A program made the translations under genes and the position numbers. A DNA stretch of 64,000 nt from VGTK01 sp046327915 (lineage in GTDB: Bacteria; Desulfobacterota; Binatia; UBA12015), in the NCBI GenBank assembly GCA_046327915.1, contig JAXLXO010000007.1:124001-188000 (forward strand), written 5' to 3'. Below the pieces are notes generated by a model. The model did no database searches. It was not told the origin of the DNA and saw only the letters and a program-made list of their open reading frames with translations. Positions within the stretch are counted from its first letter, which is position 1. Each line of letters begins with the position of its first letter. Below, in pieces: positions 38,433 through 46,874 of this stretch.

Positions 38433-39893
38433 ATGTCCGCGGCACGGGAGCTGACGCTCGGGCTCGACGAAGGCACCACAGGCGTGCGCGCGGCCGTCGT
38501 CGACGGCGGCGGCACGATCGTCGGACTCGCCTACCGCGAGATCGGACAGCGCTACCCCCATCCGGGCTGGGTCGAGCAGGACCCGCGCGAAGTGCAGGGC
38601 TGCGTGCGCGAGGTGGTCGCGCGCGCGCTCGACGCGGCCGGCGCGACCGCGGGCGACGTCGCGGCGCTCGGCATCACCAACCAGCGCGGCTCGTCGGTGC
38701 TGTTCGAGGACGGCGGCGCGCCGCTCGGACCGCTCGTCACCTGGCAGGACCAGCGCACGCTCGCGCGCTGCGAGCAGCTGATGCGCGAGGGCGTGTTCGC
38801 CTCGCCGTACACCGCGGCGAGCAAGTACGAGTGGCTCGTGCAGAACCACGCCACCGGACGCGCGCCCGGATCGTGGCGGCTCGGCACGGTCGACTCCTGG
38901 CTCGCGCACTGGCTCACCGGCGGCGTGCACGTCAGCGACCACTCGAATCACTCGGTGAGCGGCGTCTACGACTTCCTGCAGGGACGCTACGACGAGCGCG
39001 CGCTGGCCGCGTTCGGGCTCGCGGACGCCCGGCTGCCGGGGTTCACCGACTCGAGCGCCGTCGTCGGAACGACGCGTCCGGAGATCCTCGGCGCGGCGAT
39101 CCCGGTCGCCTCGCTCGCGGGCGACCAGCACGCGGCGATGTACGGCCTCGCGTGCCTCGCGCCGGGCAGCGTCAAGCTGAGCCTCGGCACCTCGGGCATG
39201 ATGGATCTCCACGCCGGCACGGCGCTGTCGGCGCCGGGTCCGGGCGCCTATCCGCTCGTGCTCTGGTCGCTCGAGGGCGTGCGCAGCTTCTGCTTCGAGG
39301 GCAACACCATCACCGCCGGCGCATCGGCGCAGTGGCTGCGCGACGGCCTCGGCTTCGTGCGCTCGCTCGACGAGCTCGAAGCGCTCGCCCGCTCGGTCGA
39401 CTCGACCGACGGGGTCTGGGCCGTCCCCGCGCTGCAGGGACTCGGCACGCCATACCTCGACGCGGCGGCGCGCGGCATGATCGGCGGCCTGTCACGCGGC
39501 TCGACTCGAGCGCACGTCGCGCGCGCGATCCTCGACGGCGTCGCGTGGCGCTGCGGCGAGGTATTCGCGGCGCTGACGGAAAGCACGACCGCCGCGCGGC
39601 CGGCGTCGCTGCGCGTCGACGGCGGAGCGGCGCGCAACGACCTGCTGCTGCAGATGGTCGCGGACGCGGTCGGCGTCCCGGTGGAGCGGCCCGCGACGGT
39701 CGAATCCGCCGCGGTCGGTGCGGCGCTGCTCGCCGGACGCGCGATCGGACTGTGGCGCGACGAGGACGTCGCGTCGCGCTTCCGGCCCGCGCGCACCTTC
39801 GAGCCGCGCCTCTCGGCCGCCGAGCACGGCGACCGCCTCGACCGCTGGCGGAAGCGCGTCGAACTCGTGCGGGCGGCGGGATCGGGCGCGTGA
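38433..39893 (+). CDS. FGGY-family carbohydrate kinase, glycerol kinase-like
   Basis: 486-residue actin-fold kinase. N-domain phosphate-binding DEGTTGVRAAVVD, the conserved GQRYPHPGWVEQDPREV, GITNQRGSSVLF and VTWQDQRT match glycerol kinase (GlpK); the substrate-domain segment AGDQHAAMYGLA and the C-domain SLGTSGMMD and DGGAARNDLLLQMVADAVGVPVERP are present. GlpK is about 500 residues. Phosphate-acceptor specificity is not certain because the GlpK glycerol-site regions diverge. ATG 38433 is used; GTG 38424 is possible. Overlaps the HAD phosphatase by 4 nt. Confidence 0.88.
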   Translation: MSAARELTLGLDEGTTGVRAAVVDGGGTIVGLAYREIGQRYPHPGWVEQDPREVQGCVREVVARALDAAGATAGDVAALGITNQRGSSVLFEDGGAPLGPLVTWQDQRTLARCEQLMREGVFASPYTAASKYEWLVQNHATGRAPGSWRLGTVDSWLAHWLTGGVHVSDHSNHSVSGVYDFLQGRYDERALAAFGLADARLPGFTDSSAVVGTTRPEILGAAIPVASLAGDQHAAMYGLACLAPGSVKLSLGTSGMMDLHAGTALSAPGPGAYPLVLWSLEGVRSFCFEGNTITAGASAQWLRDGLGFVRSLDELEALARSVDSTDGVWAVPALQGLGTPYLDAAARGMIGGLSRGSTRAHVARAILDGVAWRCGEVFAALTESTTAARPASLRVDGGAARNDLLLQMVADAVGVPVERPATVESAAVGAALLAGRAIGLWRDEDVASRFRPARTFEPRLSAAEHGDRLDRWRKRVELVRAAGSGA

Positions 39894-40498
39894 CCAAGCG
39901 GCTCGTCATCCTCGACTGCGACGGCGTCCTCTTCGATTCGTCCGACGCGAACGTCGCCTTCTACAACGCGATCCTCGAGCGCATGGGCCGTCCGCCGCTG
40001 GACGCGGAAGGCGAGGTGCTCGCGCACTGGATGGGCAGCCCGCAGCTGATCGCGAAGCTGTTCGCGAACGACGAGGAGGGGCATCGCGCCGCGCGGACGC
40101 TCGCCCGGGAGCTCGACTACACGCCGTTCCTGTACCTGATGCAGCCGGTGCCGGAGCTGGCCGAGACGCTGCGCTGGATCCGCGAGCGCTCGTCCACGGC
40201 GCTCGCCACCAACCGCGGCAGCACGGTACCGCAGCTGCTCGAGCACTTCGGGCTCGACGTGCACTTCGATCTCGTGGTCGGCACGCACCACGTGGCCCGT
40301 CCGAAGCCCGCGCCGGACATGCTGCTGCACTGCCTCGAGCACTTCGCGCTCGATCCGGCGGACGCGGTCTACGTCGGCGACTCGCCGACCGATCGCGAGG
40401 CGGCGCACGCCGCGGGGATCGACTTCATCGCCGTCGGCCGGCTCGCGCACGACCGGCGCGTCGCGACGTTCGCGGAGCTGCGCTCGCACCTCCGCTGA
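39890..40498 (+). CDS. HAD-superfamily hydrolase, phosphoglycolate phosphatase-like
   Basis: 202-residue HAD phosphatase. Motif I DCDGVLFDS (9-17), motif II in ATNRGST, motif III Lys in ARPKPAPDM and motif IV YVGDSPTDREAA are in order with a C1-type helical cap. Small sugar- or glycolate-phosphate is the likely substrate class. GTG 39890 start overlaps the kinase stop by 4 nt (GTGA), so kinase and phosphatase form a pair of opposite phosphoryl-transfer activities. Confidence 0.9.
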   Translation: MTKRLVILDCDGVLFDSSDANVAFYNAILERMGRPPLDAEGEVLAHWMGSPQLIAKLFANDEEGHRAARTLARELDYTPFLYLMQPVPELAETLRWIRERSSTALATNRGSTVPQLLEHFGLDVHFDLVVGTHHVARPKPAPDMLLHCLEHFALDPADAVYVGDSPTDREAAHAAGIDFIAVGRLAHDRRVATFAELRSHLR

Positions 40499-40536
40499 CG
40501 CGGACGACGCGGAAGCTCCGACCGCGCCGATTGGGG

Positions 40537-40555
40537 CGTCGCCTCAGCGGCGACG
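40537..40555. terminator. Short stem-loop between convergent HAD and carboxypeptidase genes
   Basis: Seven-pair stem CGTCGCC/GGCGACG with a 5-nt loop that spans the carboxypeptidase stop codon. It is in the 45-nt gap of a convergent junction, so a bidirectional terminator is likely; no T tract. Confidence 0.4.
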
Positions 40556-41749
40556 GACGTTGCTCGCGGTCTCGAGCTTCGCCTGGCGGTCGGTCGGCTT
40601 CGCGGCCTTCGCGGCCGCGGCGCCGGCGCGGGTCGCGCTGCGTGCCGCACTCGTGGTCGCGGTCGCCGACTGCGAGCGCGAGGCGACCTGCGCTGCGGCC
40701 TTGCCGCGCGCCACCAGCGCCGCCGCGGGCTTCGACTTCGCCTTGCCGCGCGTCGACGATGCGGACGCGACGGTCGTCGTGCGCGCCGCACTGCGCGCCT
40801 TGCTGCGGCTCGCGACGACGGTGGCGCGGCGCCGCGTGCTGCGGGCACTCGCGACCCGGGTGGGCGGAGGATTGCGCCGCGCCTGCTCGAGCGCGAGCTG
40901 GACCACCGGAGCGGTGTCGTCGAAGGTCGAGAAGCCGTACTCCATCAGCTTGCGGGTGTCGCCCCACATGTCGCTCGCGCCGAACACCACGGTGATGACC
41001 CGCCGGCCGTTCAACTCGCCAGCGCCCGCGAAGCACCGTCCCGCGGCACGCGTGTAGCCGGTCTTGCCGAGCACCGGAACGAAGTAGCCGTTCAGGAGCC
41101 GGTTCTTGCTGTGCAGCGCGACCGGATGGATGCGGTCGTCCTCGATCTGGATGATCTTCGCGTTGGTCCCGGCGACCTCGCGGAAGCCCGGCACGGTCAG
41201 CGCGTGGCGAAGGATCATCGCCATGTCGTGCGGCGTGGTGAGGTGCTCGTCGTCGGGCAGGCCGTTCGGATTGTGGAAGTGCGTGTTGGTCGCACCGATC
41301 TCGCGGGCGCGCTGGTTCATCAGCGACGCGAACTCGGGCACGCTGCCGGCGAGCCCCTCGGCCACGACCACCGCGGCATCGTTCGCCGACTTCAGCATCA
41401 GCGCGTAGGTCAGGTCCTCGAGGTCGATGCGCTGGCCGGCGCGCAGGCCGAGCTTGGACGGCGCCTGGGACGCGGCGTACGGGCTCACCTCGAAGCTGCG
41501 GTCGAGGCGTCCGCTCTCGAGCGCGAGCATGGTGGTCATGATCTTGGTCGTGCTCGCCGGCGGCATCTGCCGGTCGGCATCGCGCTCCCAGATGACGCGC
41601 CCGGTCGTGCCGTCGAGCACCACCGCGGCGCGGCCGGTGATCGCCGGGGGTGGCAGCTCGGCTCGCGCCGCCGGTGCAGCCAAAGCCGCGAGCAGCATTG
41701 CCAAGGACACCGCCACGGTGACGTGGTTCTCCCGCCCGCGATCCCGCAT
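40544..41749 (-). CDS. D-alanyl-D-alanine carboxypeptidase (S11) with long basic C-terminal tail
   Basis: 401-residue periplasmic low-molecular-weight penicillin-binding protein. Signal peptide in the first 30 residues; active-site motifs STTK (66-69), SAN (121-123) and KTG (229-231). It trims the terminal D-Ala from peptidoglycan pentapeptides. After the catalytic domain (ends near 290) comes a 110-residue tail of Ala, Arg, Lys, Ser and Thr repeats instead of the usual PBP5 C-terminal domain and amphipathic anchor. Start ATG 41749 has GGGAG 5 nt upstream; ATG 41761 would place the Shine-Dalgarno too close. Confidence 0.9.
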   Translation of the reverse strand: MRDRGRENHVTVAVSLAMLLAALAAPAARAELPPPAITGRAAVVLDGTTGRVIWERDADRQMPPASTTKIMTTMLALESGRLDRSFEVSPYAASQAPSKLGLRAGQRIDLEDLTYALMLKSANDAAVVVAEGLAGSVPEFASLMNQRAREIGATNTHFHNPNGLPDDEHLTTPHDMAMILRHALTVPGFREVAGTNAKIIQIEDDRIHPVALHSKNRLLNGYFVPVLGKTGYTRAAGRCFAGAGELNGRRVITVVFGASDMWGDTRKLMEYGFSTFDDTAPVVQLALEQARRNPPPTRVASARSTRRRATVVASRSKARSAARTTTVASASSTRGKAKSKPAAALVARGKAAAQVASRSQSATATTSAARSATRAGAAAAKAAKPTDRQAKLETASNVRRR

Positions 41750-41857
41750 GCGCACTCCCATCCTCCCAACCGCCAAAGGCTGCCTTATAACCGAGGCTGT
41801 CGGACGTGTGAAGCGCTCTGTTGAGCGGATGACCGGTTTGGCGCCCTGCGTCGTGAG

Positions 41858-43036
41858 CTACGTCGCCCGCACCTCCGCCGGGATCCAGCGGTCGTGGAGC
41901 TCGCCGACGTAGGTCGACATCGGGCGCATCAGCGTGTCCTCGCCGATCTGCTCGAGGACGTGCGCCGTCCAGCCGCCGACCCGGGACACCGCGAAGGTCG
42001 GGGTGAAGATCTCCGGCTCGAGCCCGACTCCGTGCAGCACCAGCGCGGTGTAGAACTCGACGTTGGTCTCGATCCGACGACCGGGCTTGCGCTCGCGCAG
42101 GACCTCGAGGATCGCAGCCTCGACCGTCCGGGCGTCCGCATAGAGCGTCGCGTCGCCGCCGCGCTCGAAGAGCCGGGCCGCGGCCGCGGCGAGAACCTCG
42201 GCGCGCGGGTCGCGCACCGAGTAGACGCGGTGCCCGAAGCCCATCATGCGCTCGCCGCTCGCGAGCGCCTCGTTGGTCCAGGCCCGGGCCTCGTCCTCGA
42301 GCGGCCTGCCGGAACGCGCCGCGCGCTCGCGGATGCGGAACACCATCTCGAGCGCGGGTCCGGGGGCACCCCCGTGCAGCGGGCCCTTGAAGGCGCCGAG
42401 CGCGCCGACGATCGCCGACAGCATGTCCGAGCGCGTGCTCACCACGACGCGCGCCGCGAAGGTCGACGCGCTGAGGCCGTGGTCGATCACGGTGACGAGA
42501 TAGGTCTCGAGTGCACGGACGATCTCGTCCGGCGCGGGCGCGCCGCGCAGCATGGCGAGGTAGTTCGCCGCGTGCCGGAGCCGCGCGTCGGGTGCAACCG
42601 GCGGCAGGCCGGCGCGAAGGCGGACGTAGGTCGCGACGATGGTCGGCATGCGCGCGACCACGTCGATCGCGCCGGAGAGGTTGGACGCGGGATCGCCGCC
42701 GCGCGCCGGCGTGCCGTCGAGCTGCAGCGTGTCCACCGCCATGCGGAGCGCGTCCATGATCGGCAGGTGGCGCGCCGCCGCCGCGTGCAGCAGCGTGATC
42801 GTGCCGGCGGGCAGCCAGCGCCGCGTCGCGAGACGGTGGTGCAGCTCGTCGGCCTCGGCAGCCGTGGGCAGGCGCCCGTGCCACAGCAAGTGGAGCGCCT
42901 CCTCGTAGGTCGCCCGGGGCGCGATCTCCTCCACCGGGTAGCCGCCGATCGTGAGGGTGCCGCGATCGCCGTCCACATGGCTGATCCGGGTCGCGACCGC
43001 GACCACGCCGGCGAGTCCGCGTGCGATTGGTTCCAT
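41858..43036 (-). CDS. Citrate synthase (family II type)
   Basis: 392-residue citrate synthase condensing acetyl-CoA with oxaloacetate (or methylcitrate synthase activity with propionyl-CoA). Catalytic His221 in KGPLHGGAPG and His269 in MGFGHRVY are conserved; the third catalytic residue, usually Asp in NVDFY, is Glu327 (NVEFYTALVL), a form I associate with a distinct subset of actinobacterial citrate synthases. Start ATG 43036 is preceded by AGGAGGAA. Divergent from the HTH-fused paralog with an AT-rich control region between. Confidence 0.88.
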   Translation of the reverse strand: MEPIARGLAGVVAVATRISHVDGDRGTLTIGGYPVEEIAPRATYEEALHLLWHGRLPTAAEADELHHRLATRRWLPAGTITLLHAAAARHLPIMDALRMAVDTLQLDGTPARGGDPASNLSGAIDVVARMPTIVATYVRLRAGLPPVAPDARLRHAANYLAMLRGAPAPDEIVRALETYLVTVIDHGLSASTFAARVVVSTRSDMLSAIVGALGAFKGPLHGGAPGPALEMVFRIRERAARSGRPLEDEARAWTNEALASGERMMGFGHRVYSVRDPRAEVLAAAAARLFERGGDATLYADARTVEAAILEVLRERKPGRRIETNVEFYTALVLHGVGLEPEIFTPTFAVSRVGGWTAHVLEQIGEDTLMRPMSTYVGELHDRWIPAEVRAT

Positions 43037-43072
43037 GTCGTTCCTCCTCCGTTTCGTGCGCGGCAAGGTGAA

Positions 43073-43119
43073 CAACATTGACTATATTGAGTCAATCTCG
43101 ATTCATTCATCAACATTGA
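43073..43119. promoter_or_regulatory. AT-rich divergent control region with inverted and direct repeats
   Basis: ATTGACT (43077-43083) and AGTCAAT (43090-43096) form a perfect inverted repeat with a 6-nt spacer. CAACATTGA occurs at 43073-43081 and again at 43111-43119 as a direct repeat. This is the most AT-rich stretch nearby and lies between the divergent citrate synthase genes, one of which has a DNA-binding domain, so it is a probable operator for that protein. Confidence 0.6.
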
Positions 43120-43151
43120 TTACGAACGCAAGAAATGACACGGCAGTCCAC

Positions 43152-44360
43152 GTGGACGACCTCTCCGCCGACGAAGCCGCGCGTGAGCTCGGAGTCACGC
43201 TCGCGACGCTCTACGCCTACGTGAGCCGCGGACTGCTGCGGTCGCGCAGCGAGCCCGGCACCCGGCGGCGGCGCTACGTGGCCGAGGACGTCTGGCTGCT
43301 GCAGCAGAGGAAGGAGCAGCGGCGCGACCCCGTCCGCACCGCCGAGGAAGCTCTCCACCAGGGGTTGCCGGCCATCGAGTCGCGGCTGTCCGTCATCCGG
43401 GACGGGCGCCTGTACTACCGCGGCAAGGACGTCCTGTCGCTCGCGACGAGCCACACGCTCGAGCAGGTCGCCGCTTTGCTGTGGGCGGGCGACCTCGAAG
43501 CGCCCCTGCCCGACGAGGACCCGCTGCCCTCACCGACCGCCGACTGGAAGACGCTGCTGCGGATCGGCGCAACCCTGCCTCCGCTGGAGGCCTTCGAGCT
43601 CGTGCTGCCGCTGCTCGCGGCGCGCGACTCGGGCGCCTACGACGCGCAGCCGGCGTCGGTGCAGCGGATCGGCCTGCGCATCGTGCGCATCCTCGCGGCG
43701 GCCGCGGTCGGCGCGAAGCCGTCACGCGAGGAGACCGCCGTCGTGCTGCAGCAGGGCTGGCCGACCGCATCGGTCGCCGACCGGGCCCTGATCCGCGCCG
43801 CGCTGGTGCTCTACGCCGACAACGGCATCAACCCCTCGAGCTTCACCGCGCGCTGCGTCGCCTCGGCCGGCTCGACGCCGTACGCGCTGGTGATCGCGGG
43901 GCTCGCGGCGCTGCAGGGCACCAAGCACGGCGGCGCCTGCGAGCGCGCCGAGGCGCTGCTCGAGGAAGCGGGCGACGCGGCCGGCGCACGGCGCGTCGTC
44001 GAGGCGCGGTTGCGGCGCGGGGAGGCGATCCCCGGCTTCGGACACCCGCTCTATCCGGCCGGCGATCCGCGCGGGGCCCTGCTGCTCCAGCTGGTCGGCG
44101 AGCACCACGGCCGCGCGCGCGACGTCGCCCTCGCGACGGCGATGGTGCACGCAGTGCGCGACCTGACCGGACAGATGCCGAACGTCGACTTCGGCGTGGT
44201 GACGCTCTGTCGCGCGCTTCGGCTGCCTCCGGGATCGGCGCTGGCGCTGCTCGGGATCGGCCGGACGGTGGGCTGGATCGCGCACGGGCTCGAGCAGTAC
44301 CAGGAAGGCCGGCTCATCCGGCCGCGCGCCCGCTACTCCGGCGAGCCGCCCCAGTCCTGA
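43152..44360 (+). CDS. Citrate synthase-like protein with N-terminal helix-turn-helix domain
   Basis: 402-residue fusion. Residues about 1-60 form a MerR/excisionase-like DNA-binding domain (SADEAARELGVTLATLYAYVSRGLLRS, RRRRYVAEDV). The rest is a citrate-synthase fold with HGG in GTKHGGACE, PGFGHPLYPAGDPR and Asp in PNVDFG, so the catalytic residues His, His and Asp are present. A known but little-studied architecture; it may be a citrate-synthase-based sensor of acyl-CoA or oxaloacetate that regulates its divergent neighbour. The start is uncertain: GTG 43152 is the only conventional in-frame initiator near the HTH, with no clear Shine-Dalgarno; TTG 43116 is possible. Confidence 0.85.
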   Translation: MDDLSADEAARELGVTLATLYAYVSRGLLRSRSEPGTRRRRYVAEDVWLLQQRKEQRRDPVRTAEEALHQGLPAIESRLSVIRDGRLYYRGKDVLSLATSHTLEQVAALLWAGDLEAPLPDEDPLPSPTADWKTLLRIGATLPPLEAFELVLPLLAARDSGAYDAQPASVQRIGLRIVRILAAAAVGAKPSREETAVVLQQGWPTASVADRALIRAALVLYADNGINPSSFTARCVASAGSTPYALVIAGLAALQGTKHGGACERAEALLEEAGDAAGARRVVEARLRRGEAIPGFGHPLYPAGDPRGALLLQLVGEHHGRARDVALATAMVHAVRDLTGQMPNVDFGVVTLCRALRLPPGSALALLGIGRTVGWIAHGLEQYQEGRLIRPRARYSGEPPQS

Positions 44361-44368
44361 CGCACACG

Positions 44369-44397
44369 TTGTCAGACCGGGACCCGGCCGATACCCT
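44369..44397 (+). promoter_or_regulatory. Sigma-70-like promoter for the LD-transpeptidase
   Basis: TTGTCA (44369-44374), 17-nt spacer, TACCCT (44392-44397), about 30 nt before the start codon, with GGAGGAGAGGAAGGG as the Shine-Dalgarno region. Predicted by eye only. Confidence 0.4.
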
Positions 44398-44425
44398 GCT
44401 CGCGGGCCCTGGAGGAGAGGAAGGG

Positions 44426-45691
44426 ATGCTACGCGTGCAGCTCGCTCGAACCGGCAAGTCGTCTTTCTGGAAGCGTGCGGTCGTCGTCGCCGCCGGCGTC
44501 GCGATGGCGCTCGCGTCGGCGCGGGACGCCGCCGCGCGGAAGTGGGTCGAGGAGGACTTCTGGCCGCGCGAGCCCTCGACCTTCACCTTCGTGCCGCCCA
44601 GCAAGCCCGGCCCGCAGAGCAACGAGCGCACGGTCGTCGGGCAGGTCCTGCGCTACAGCCCCGACAAGGGCGACACCTTCTTCGACCTCGCCCGCTATTT
44701 CGACCTCGGATACAATGAGCTCGTCGATGCCAACCCCGGCGTGGACGAGTGGATCCCGGGACACTTCGACAAGCCGGTGATCGTGCCGCAGGAGTTCATC
44801 CTGCCCAACGGCAGCTACGAGGGGATCGTCATCAACGTCCCCGAGATGCGCCTCTACTACTACCCGCCGTCGAAGGGTGGCGAGCGTACCGTCGTGACGT
44901 TCCCCGTCGGACTCGGCCGCGAGGAGTGGAAGACGCCGACCGGCAAGTTCAGCGTGCGCGAGAAGACGGTCAACCCGACCTGGAACATCCCGGAGTCGAT
45001 CCGCAAGGAGCGCATCGCGGACAAGGGCTACAGCGAGAAGATGATTCCGGGCGGCGACCCGACCAATCCGCTGGGCAAGTACCGCATGCGGCTCACGCTC
45101 GACCTCTACGGCATCCACGGCACCAACATCCCGTGGGGCGTCGGCATGCTGGTGAGCCACGGCTGCGTGCGGCTCTACCCGGAGGACATCGAGAAGTTCT
45201 ATCCGATGATCCCGGTCGGAACGCCCGGCGTGTTCGTCTACCAGCCGATCAAGGTCGGCATGCGCGACGGGCGCGTCTACGTCGAGGTCCACAAGGACAT
45301 GTACGGCTTGAAGCCGGGCGTGTACCGCGAGACGCGCGCGATGCTCGAGCAGCACGGCTTCATGAGCGTCGTCGACGAGGAGAAGCTCCGCGCCGCGGTG
45401 CTCGAGCAGAGCGGCATGCCGGTCGACGTCACCGCCGGCGGATCGCGCAGCGGCGGCTACGCGCCGGCGCCCTCGCTGCACGACGCGGGCGAGGTCCACG
45501 AGGCTGCCCCCCCGGCTCCCGCGGATCTCGACCAGGAGGCAGTACGCCCCTCGTCGGGCACCGTCGGCCGCGGTACGGCGGCGGGCGCAGCAGCGCGTCC
45601 GACGTCCGATCGCATGACGACCGAGACGGTGGTTCCGTCGCGCGCCACGGTGGATGCGGCCCGGCGTCCGCTGACCAACGACGAGCGCTAG
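44426..45691 (+). CDS. L,D-transpeptidase with LysM-like domain (ErfK/YbiS type)
   Basis: 421-residue exported enzyme. N-terminal signal peptide (basic, hydrophobic to about 35, ARA-RK cleavage), a LysM-like segment (about 80-125, DTFFDLARYFDLGYNELVDANP), then the YkuD catalytic domain (about 130-270) with HGTNIPWGVGMLVSHGCVRLYPEDIE, in which the catalytic Cys sits in SHGCVR. It makes 3-3 crosslinks in peptidoglycan or anchors lipoproteins. The C-terminal 110 residues are Ala/Pro/Ser-rich. ATG 44426 follows GGAGGAGAGGAAGGG. Closely follows the HTH-citrate synthase gene. Confidence 0.92.
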   Translation: MLRVQLARTGKSSFWKRAVVVAAGVAMALASARDAAARKWVEEDFWPREPSTFTFVPPSKPGPQSNERTVVGQVLRYSPDKGDTFFDLARYFDLGYNELVDANPGVDEWIPGHFDKPVIVPQEFILPNGSYEGIVINVPEMRLYYYPPSKGGERTVVTFPVGLGREEWKTPTGKFSVREKTVNPTWNIPESIRKERIADKGYSEKMIPGGDPTNPLGKYRMRLTLDLYGIHGTNIPWGVGMLVSHGCVRLYPEDIEKFYPMIPVGTPGVFVYQPIKVGMRDGRVYVEVHKDMYGLKPGVYRETRAMLEQHGFMSVVDEEKLRAAVLEQSGMPVDVTAGGSRSGGYAPAPSLHDAGEVHEAAPPAPADLDQEAVRPSSGTVGRGTAAGAAARPTSDRMTTETVVPSRATVDAARRPLTNDER

Positions 45692-45701
45692 ACGTACGAG
45701 A

Positions 45702-45737
45702 CGTCGGCCGCGGCCCCGGACGGGACCGCAGCCGACG
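45702..45737. terminator. Strong GC-rich hairpin at a convergent junction
   Basis: Arms CGTCGGC and GCCGACG (7 pairs), then GCGG/CCGC and CCC/GGG with two single mismatches, in the 58-nt gap between the LD-transpeptidase stop and the end of the small unknown gene on the other strand. Likely bidirectional terminator without a T tract. Confidence 0.55.
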
Positions 45738-45749
45738 CCGCGCGCTCGT

Positions 45750-46166
45750 TCAGCAGGCCGGAATGGCCTGCGGCTCGCTTCCGCCGAGCTCGGACGGAAG
45801 CGGCACGCCGGACTTCGCGTTCTGCGTCCGCCAGCGGCTCAGGCCCTGGCGGATGTAGTCCGGATTCATGTCGACGATCTGGCAGATGTTCTCGAACGAG
45901 AACAGCCAGCGCTTGTCCGGCGACATGATCCACTCGTACGACTCCGCGAAAAGCTGCCGGCCGCGCAGATCCGACGTGTGCGCGTACTTCTGGAAGCAAT
46001 CGATGGCGTCCTCGAGCACCGCGAGCATCAGACGGCGCTCGCGATCGAAGCCGGCCTCCTTGCGGAAGAACGAAAAGAACTGCCCCGGCAGAAGCACGTC
46101 CGGCTCGAAGAGCCCTCCGGAGCGATCCTGCATTCCCGAGGCACGTGACCGCATCTTCCCATTCAT
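45750..46166 (-). CDS. Small conserved protein of unknown function
   Basis: 138-residue soluble protein. No named domain recognised. It has RRLMLAVLEDAIDCFQKYAH, GRQLFAESYEWIMSPDKRWLFSFENICQIVDMNPDYIRQGLSRWR, a pattern (AYEWI...FSFENIC...L..DPDYIR.GL) I have seen in small deltaproteobacterial proteins next to unrelated genes. Charged helices and the C-terminal NPDYIRQGLSRWR suggest a helix-turn-helix-like fold, but this is only a guess. ATG 46166 has GGAGG 8 nt upstream. Divergent from the next small unknown gene across 257 nt. Confidence 0.75.
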   Translation of the reverse strand: MNGKMRSRASGMQDRSGGLFEPDVLLPGQFFSFFRKEAGFDRERRLMLAVLEDAIDCFQKYAHTSDLRGRQLFAESYEWIMSPDKRWLFSFENICQIVDMNPDYIRQGLSRWRTQNAKSGVPLPSELGGSEPQAIPAC

Positions 46167-46243
46167 GAACCGCGTCCTCCCCCGAGCGGATTCATCCGCC
46201 CGCCGACGGCGGGCAGGCCCCCAATGGCCGCGAAAGTTAGTGC

Positions 46244-46261
46244 GGTCGCATCGCTGCGACC
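46244..46261. promoter_or_regulatory. Perfect stem-loop in the intergenic region of two small unknown genes
   Basis: GGTCGCATCGCTGCGACC: 7-bp arms, 4-nt centre. It sits in the middle of the 46167-46423 region, the largest gene-free stretch in the window, which is more AT-rich than its flanks and otherwise shows nothing I can name. Could be an operator shared by both divergent genes. Confidence 0.45.
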
Positions 46262-46423
46262 AAATGAATTTGGCTTCTTCGCGAAAATGAGTACGCCTAA
46301 TTCGTCTGCATCGGGGAAATCGCGAGCGGACATCGTGCGCGACGCGTTCCCCGGGATGGATTTTGCGCCGCGCCGCGCTCTGGGATACGCAGAACCCTTC
46401 AACCCGAGGAGAGCATTCCGACC

Positions 46424-46858
46424 ATGGCCGAACCGGTATCGTCAAGCAACGAACCCCAGAAGACCAGCAACATGGCAGCGATCCTCGGCTGGGGCTCGCT
46501 CGCCCTGGGCACGATCGCCTTCATCTACTTCATCGCGATCCAGCTCGGCGTGCAGTGGGAAGGCCGCGAGCAGGAAGCGCTCAAGATGGTCCGGGAGTAC
46601 AAGGGCCCGGGAATGCAGTTCAACCTCGCCGACCAGACCATCGCGGTCGGCAACGCGGCGCGCGAGAAGGGCGGCTTCATCGGCGAGTTCTCGTGGGCGG
46701 CGAAGCACGACGAGGGGCCGGCCTACAAGGTCGAGCTCACCTGGAAGGAAGGCAGCTCGAACCACCGCGCGAGCTGGAAGGTGAACCTCGAGGACAAGAC
46801 CGTCCTGCCCGCGGACGTCGAGGCGCAGAAGTTCATGAAGCCGGCCGGCTCCTCCTGA
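46424..46858 (+). CDS. Small single-pass membrane protein of unknown function
   Basis: 144-residue protein with a short polar N-terminus, one transmembrane helix at about 18-43 (MAAILGWGSLALGTIAFIYFIAIQLGV), and a soluble C-terminal domain of about 100 residues rich in charged residues (VELTWKEGSSNHRASWKVNLEDKTVLPADVEAQKFM). No family recognised. The tail probably faces the periplasm. ATG 46424 is preceded by GAGGAGAG (14 nt). The gene stands alone between a divergent unknown gene and convergent gshA. Confidence 0.75.
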   Translation: MAEPVSSSNEPQKTSNMAAILGWGSLALGTIAFIYFIAIQLGVQWEGREQEALKMVREYKGPGMQFNLADQTIAVGNAAREKGGFIGEFSWAAKHDEGPAYKVELTWKEGSSNHRASWKVNLEDKTVLPADVEAQKFMKPAGSS

Positions 46859-46874
46859 CGGAGCCGGCGTTCAC

